In this document: positions 5,377 to 5,798 of the stretch, in pieces
Position numbering within the stretch: position 1 is the first letter of the stretch
How the letters are laid out: every line of letters begins with the position of its first letter
Origin: Pseudomonadota bacterium
Lineage (GTDB): Bacteria; Pseudomonadota; Alphaproteobacteria; Micavibrionales; UBA2020
DNA length: 5,798 bases
Reading direction: 5' to 3'
Assembly: GCA_023444705.1 (NCBI GenBank)
Contig: JAEXMB010000089.1
Coordinates: 1 to 5,798, forward strand
The notes under the pieces: generated by a model
Told to the model about the DNA's origin: nothing
What the model saw: the letters and a program-made list of their open reading frames with translations, nothing else
Databases searched by the model: none
Made by a program: the position numbers and the translations under genes

Positions 5377-5798
5377 ATGTCAAACACCGTTTCCGCCGCC
5401 GCATCGCCCGCAGCAGAGAGATTGAAACGGATCAGGCGCCAGATGGCACAGCGCGGCATCGACGGGTTCTTTGTGCCGCGTGCCGATGAATTTCAGGGTG
5501 AATACGTCCCCGCCAGCAACGACCGTCTGGCATGGATCAGCGGCTTTCACGGCTCGGCGGGCTGCGCCATCGTTCTCAGCGATCAGGCCGCGTTTTTTAC
5601 CGATGGTCGCTATACTTTGCAGGCGCTGAGCGAGGTCGACGGCGAACACTTCCACCGCTACAGCACCGCCGACAACCAGCCGCCGCTTGAAACCCGCAAT
5701 CCGCTTGACTGGCTGGGCATGGCCCTTGGCAGCGGCAAGGTTTTCGGCATCGACCCGTGGGTACATACCCCCGCCGATGTGGAGCGCCTGCGCACGAC
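5377..5798 (+). CDS. pepP: Xaa-Pro aminopeptidase (M24 family), N-terminal part
   Basis: Aminopeptidase P is a cytosolic dimetal enzyme that removes the N-terminal residue from peptides with proline at position two. Only 140 codons are present; the gene runs past the window end. After about 12 variable residues, the creatinase-type N-terminal domain is evident: AAERLKRIRRQMAQRGIDGF (12-31), then VPRADEFQGEYVPASNDR (33-50), LAWISGFHGSAG (51-62), FFTDGRYTLQA (73-83) and the FGIDPW segment (123-128). This pattern matches the longer, three-domain XPNPEP1-like bacterial forms of about 600 residues rather than the shorter E. coli PepP. The metal ligands lie in the C-terminal domain outside the window, so activity cannot be judged. 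The gene begins two bases after the methyltransferase stop and is probably co-transcribed with it. Confidence 0.9.
   Translation, partial: MSNTVSAAASPAAERLKRIRRQMAQRGIDGFFVPRADEFQGEYVPASNDRLAWISGFHGSAGCAIVLSDQAAFFTDGRYTLQALSEVDGEHFHRYSTADNQPPLETRNPLDWLGMALGSGKVFGIDPWVHTPADVERLRT

Noticed and set aside
4364..5404. Minus-strand open frame of 346 codons
   Set aside because: It lies wholly antisense to the methyltransferase gene, which has clear conserved motifs. The translated product has no recognisable domain, and long antisense frames are common in GC-rich DNA.
1..5798. Mobile element, phage, CRISPR or defence system
   Set aside because: No transposase, integrase, terminal repeats, spaced repeat array, tRNA or nuclease gene is visible, and gene density and composition look even throughout.

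Overview
The window is ordinary, gene-dense chromosome of an alphaproteobacterium. The evidence is a MipZ-type ParA ATPase and a ChpT-type histidine phosphotransferase, both largely confined to Alphaproteobacteria, plus an alphaproteobacterial-style CheA N-terminus. GC-rich coding sequence and scarce GANTC (five sites found by eye, where base composition alone would give roughly twenty) fit a genome with CcrM-type methylation. I cannot name the genus.

Layout. A divergent intergenic region (about 3756-3881) splits the window. To its left all genes run on the minus strand, read from right to left: mipZ (3755-2826), a phosphomannomutase/phosphoglucomutase (2789-1386), chpT (1360-713), a 251-base gap, then the 5' part of cheA (461 to beyond base 1). 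The first three are 25-36 bases apart and look like one transcription unit. To the right, on the plus strand, are an unrecognised 193-residue protein (3882-4463), an RlmM-like SAM-dependent methyltransferase overlapping it by one base (4463-5374), and the N-terminal part of an M24 Xaa-Pro aminopeptidase two bases further on (5377 to beyond the end). These three look like a second operon.

How the genes work together. The minus-strand block groups cell-cycle and behaviour functions. By family knowledge, MipZ positions the FtsZ ring, ChpT relays phosphate from CckA to CtrA, and CheA starts chemotaxis signalling. The mutase supplies sugar phosphates for envelope polysaccharide. A near-consensus CtrA box (one mismatch) lies between chpT and cheA, and the only intergenic GANTC site lies in the mipZ upstream region. 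Both are consistent with cell-cycle control but unproven. The plus-strand operon is housekeeping in character (RNA modification, peptide turnover) with one uncharacterised member.

I see no mobile element, CRISPR array, tRNA, rRNA or phage gene. No clearly new multi-gene system is visible. The most open items are the 193-residue protein, the substituted sugar-binding loop of the mutase, and the possible cell-cycle control sites.
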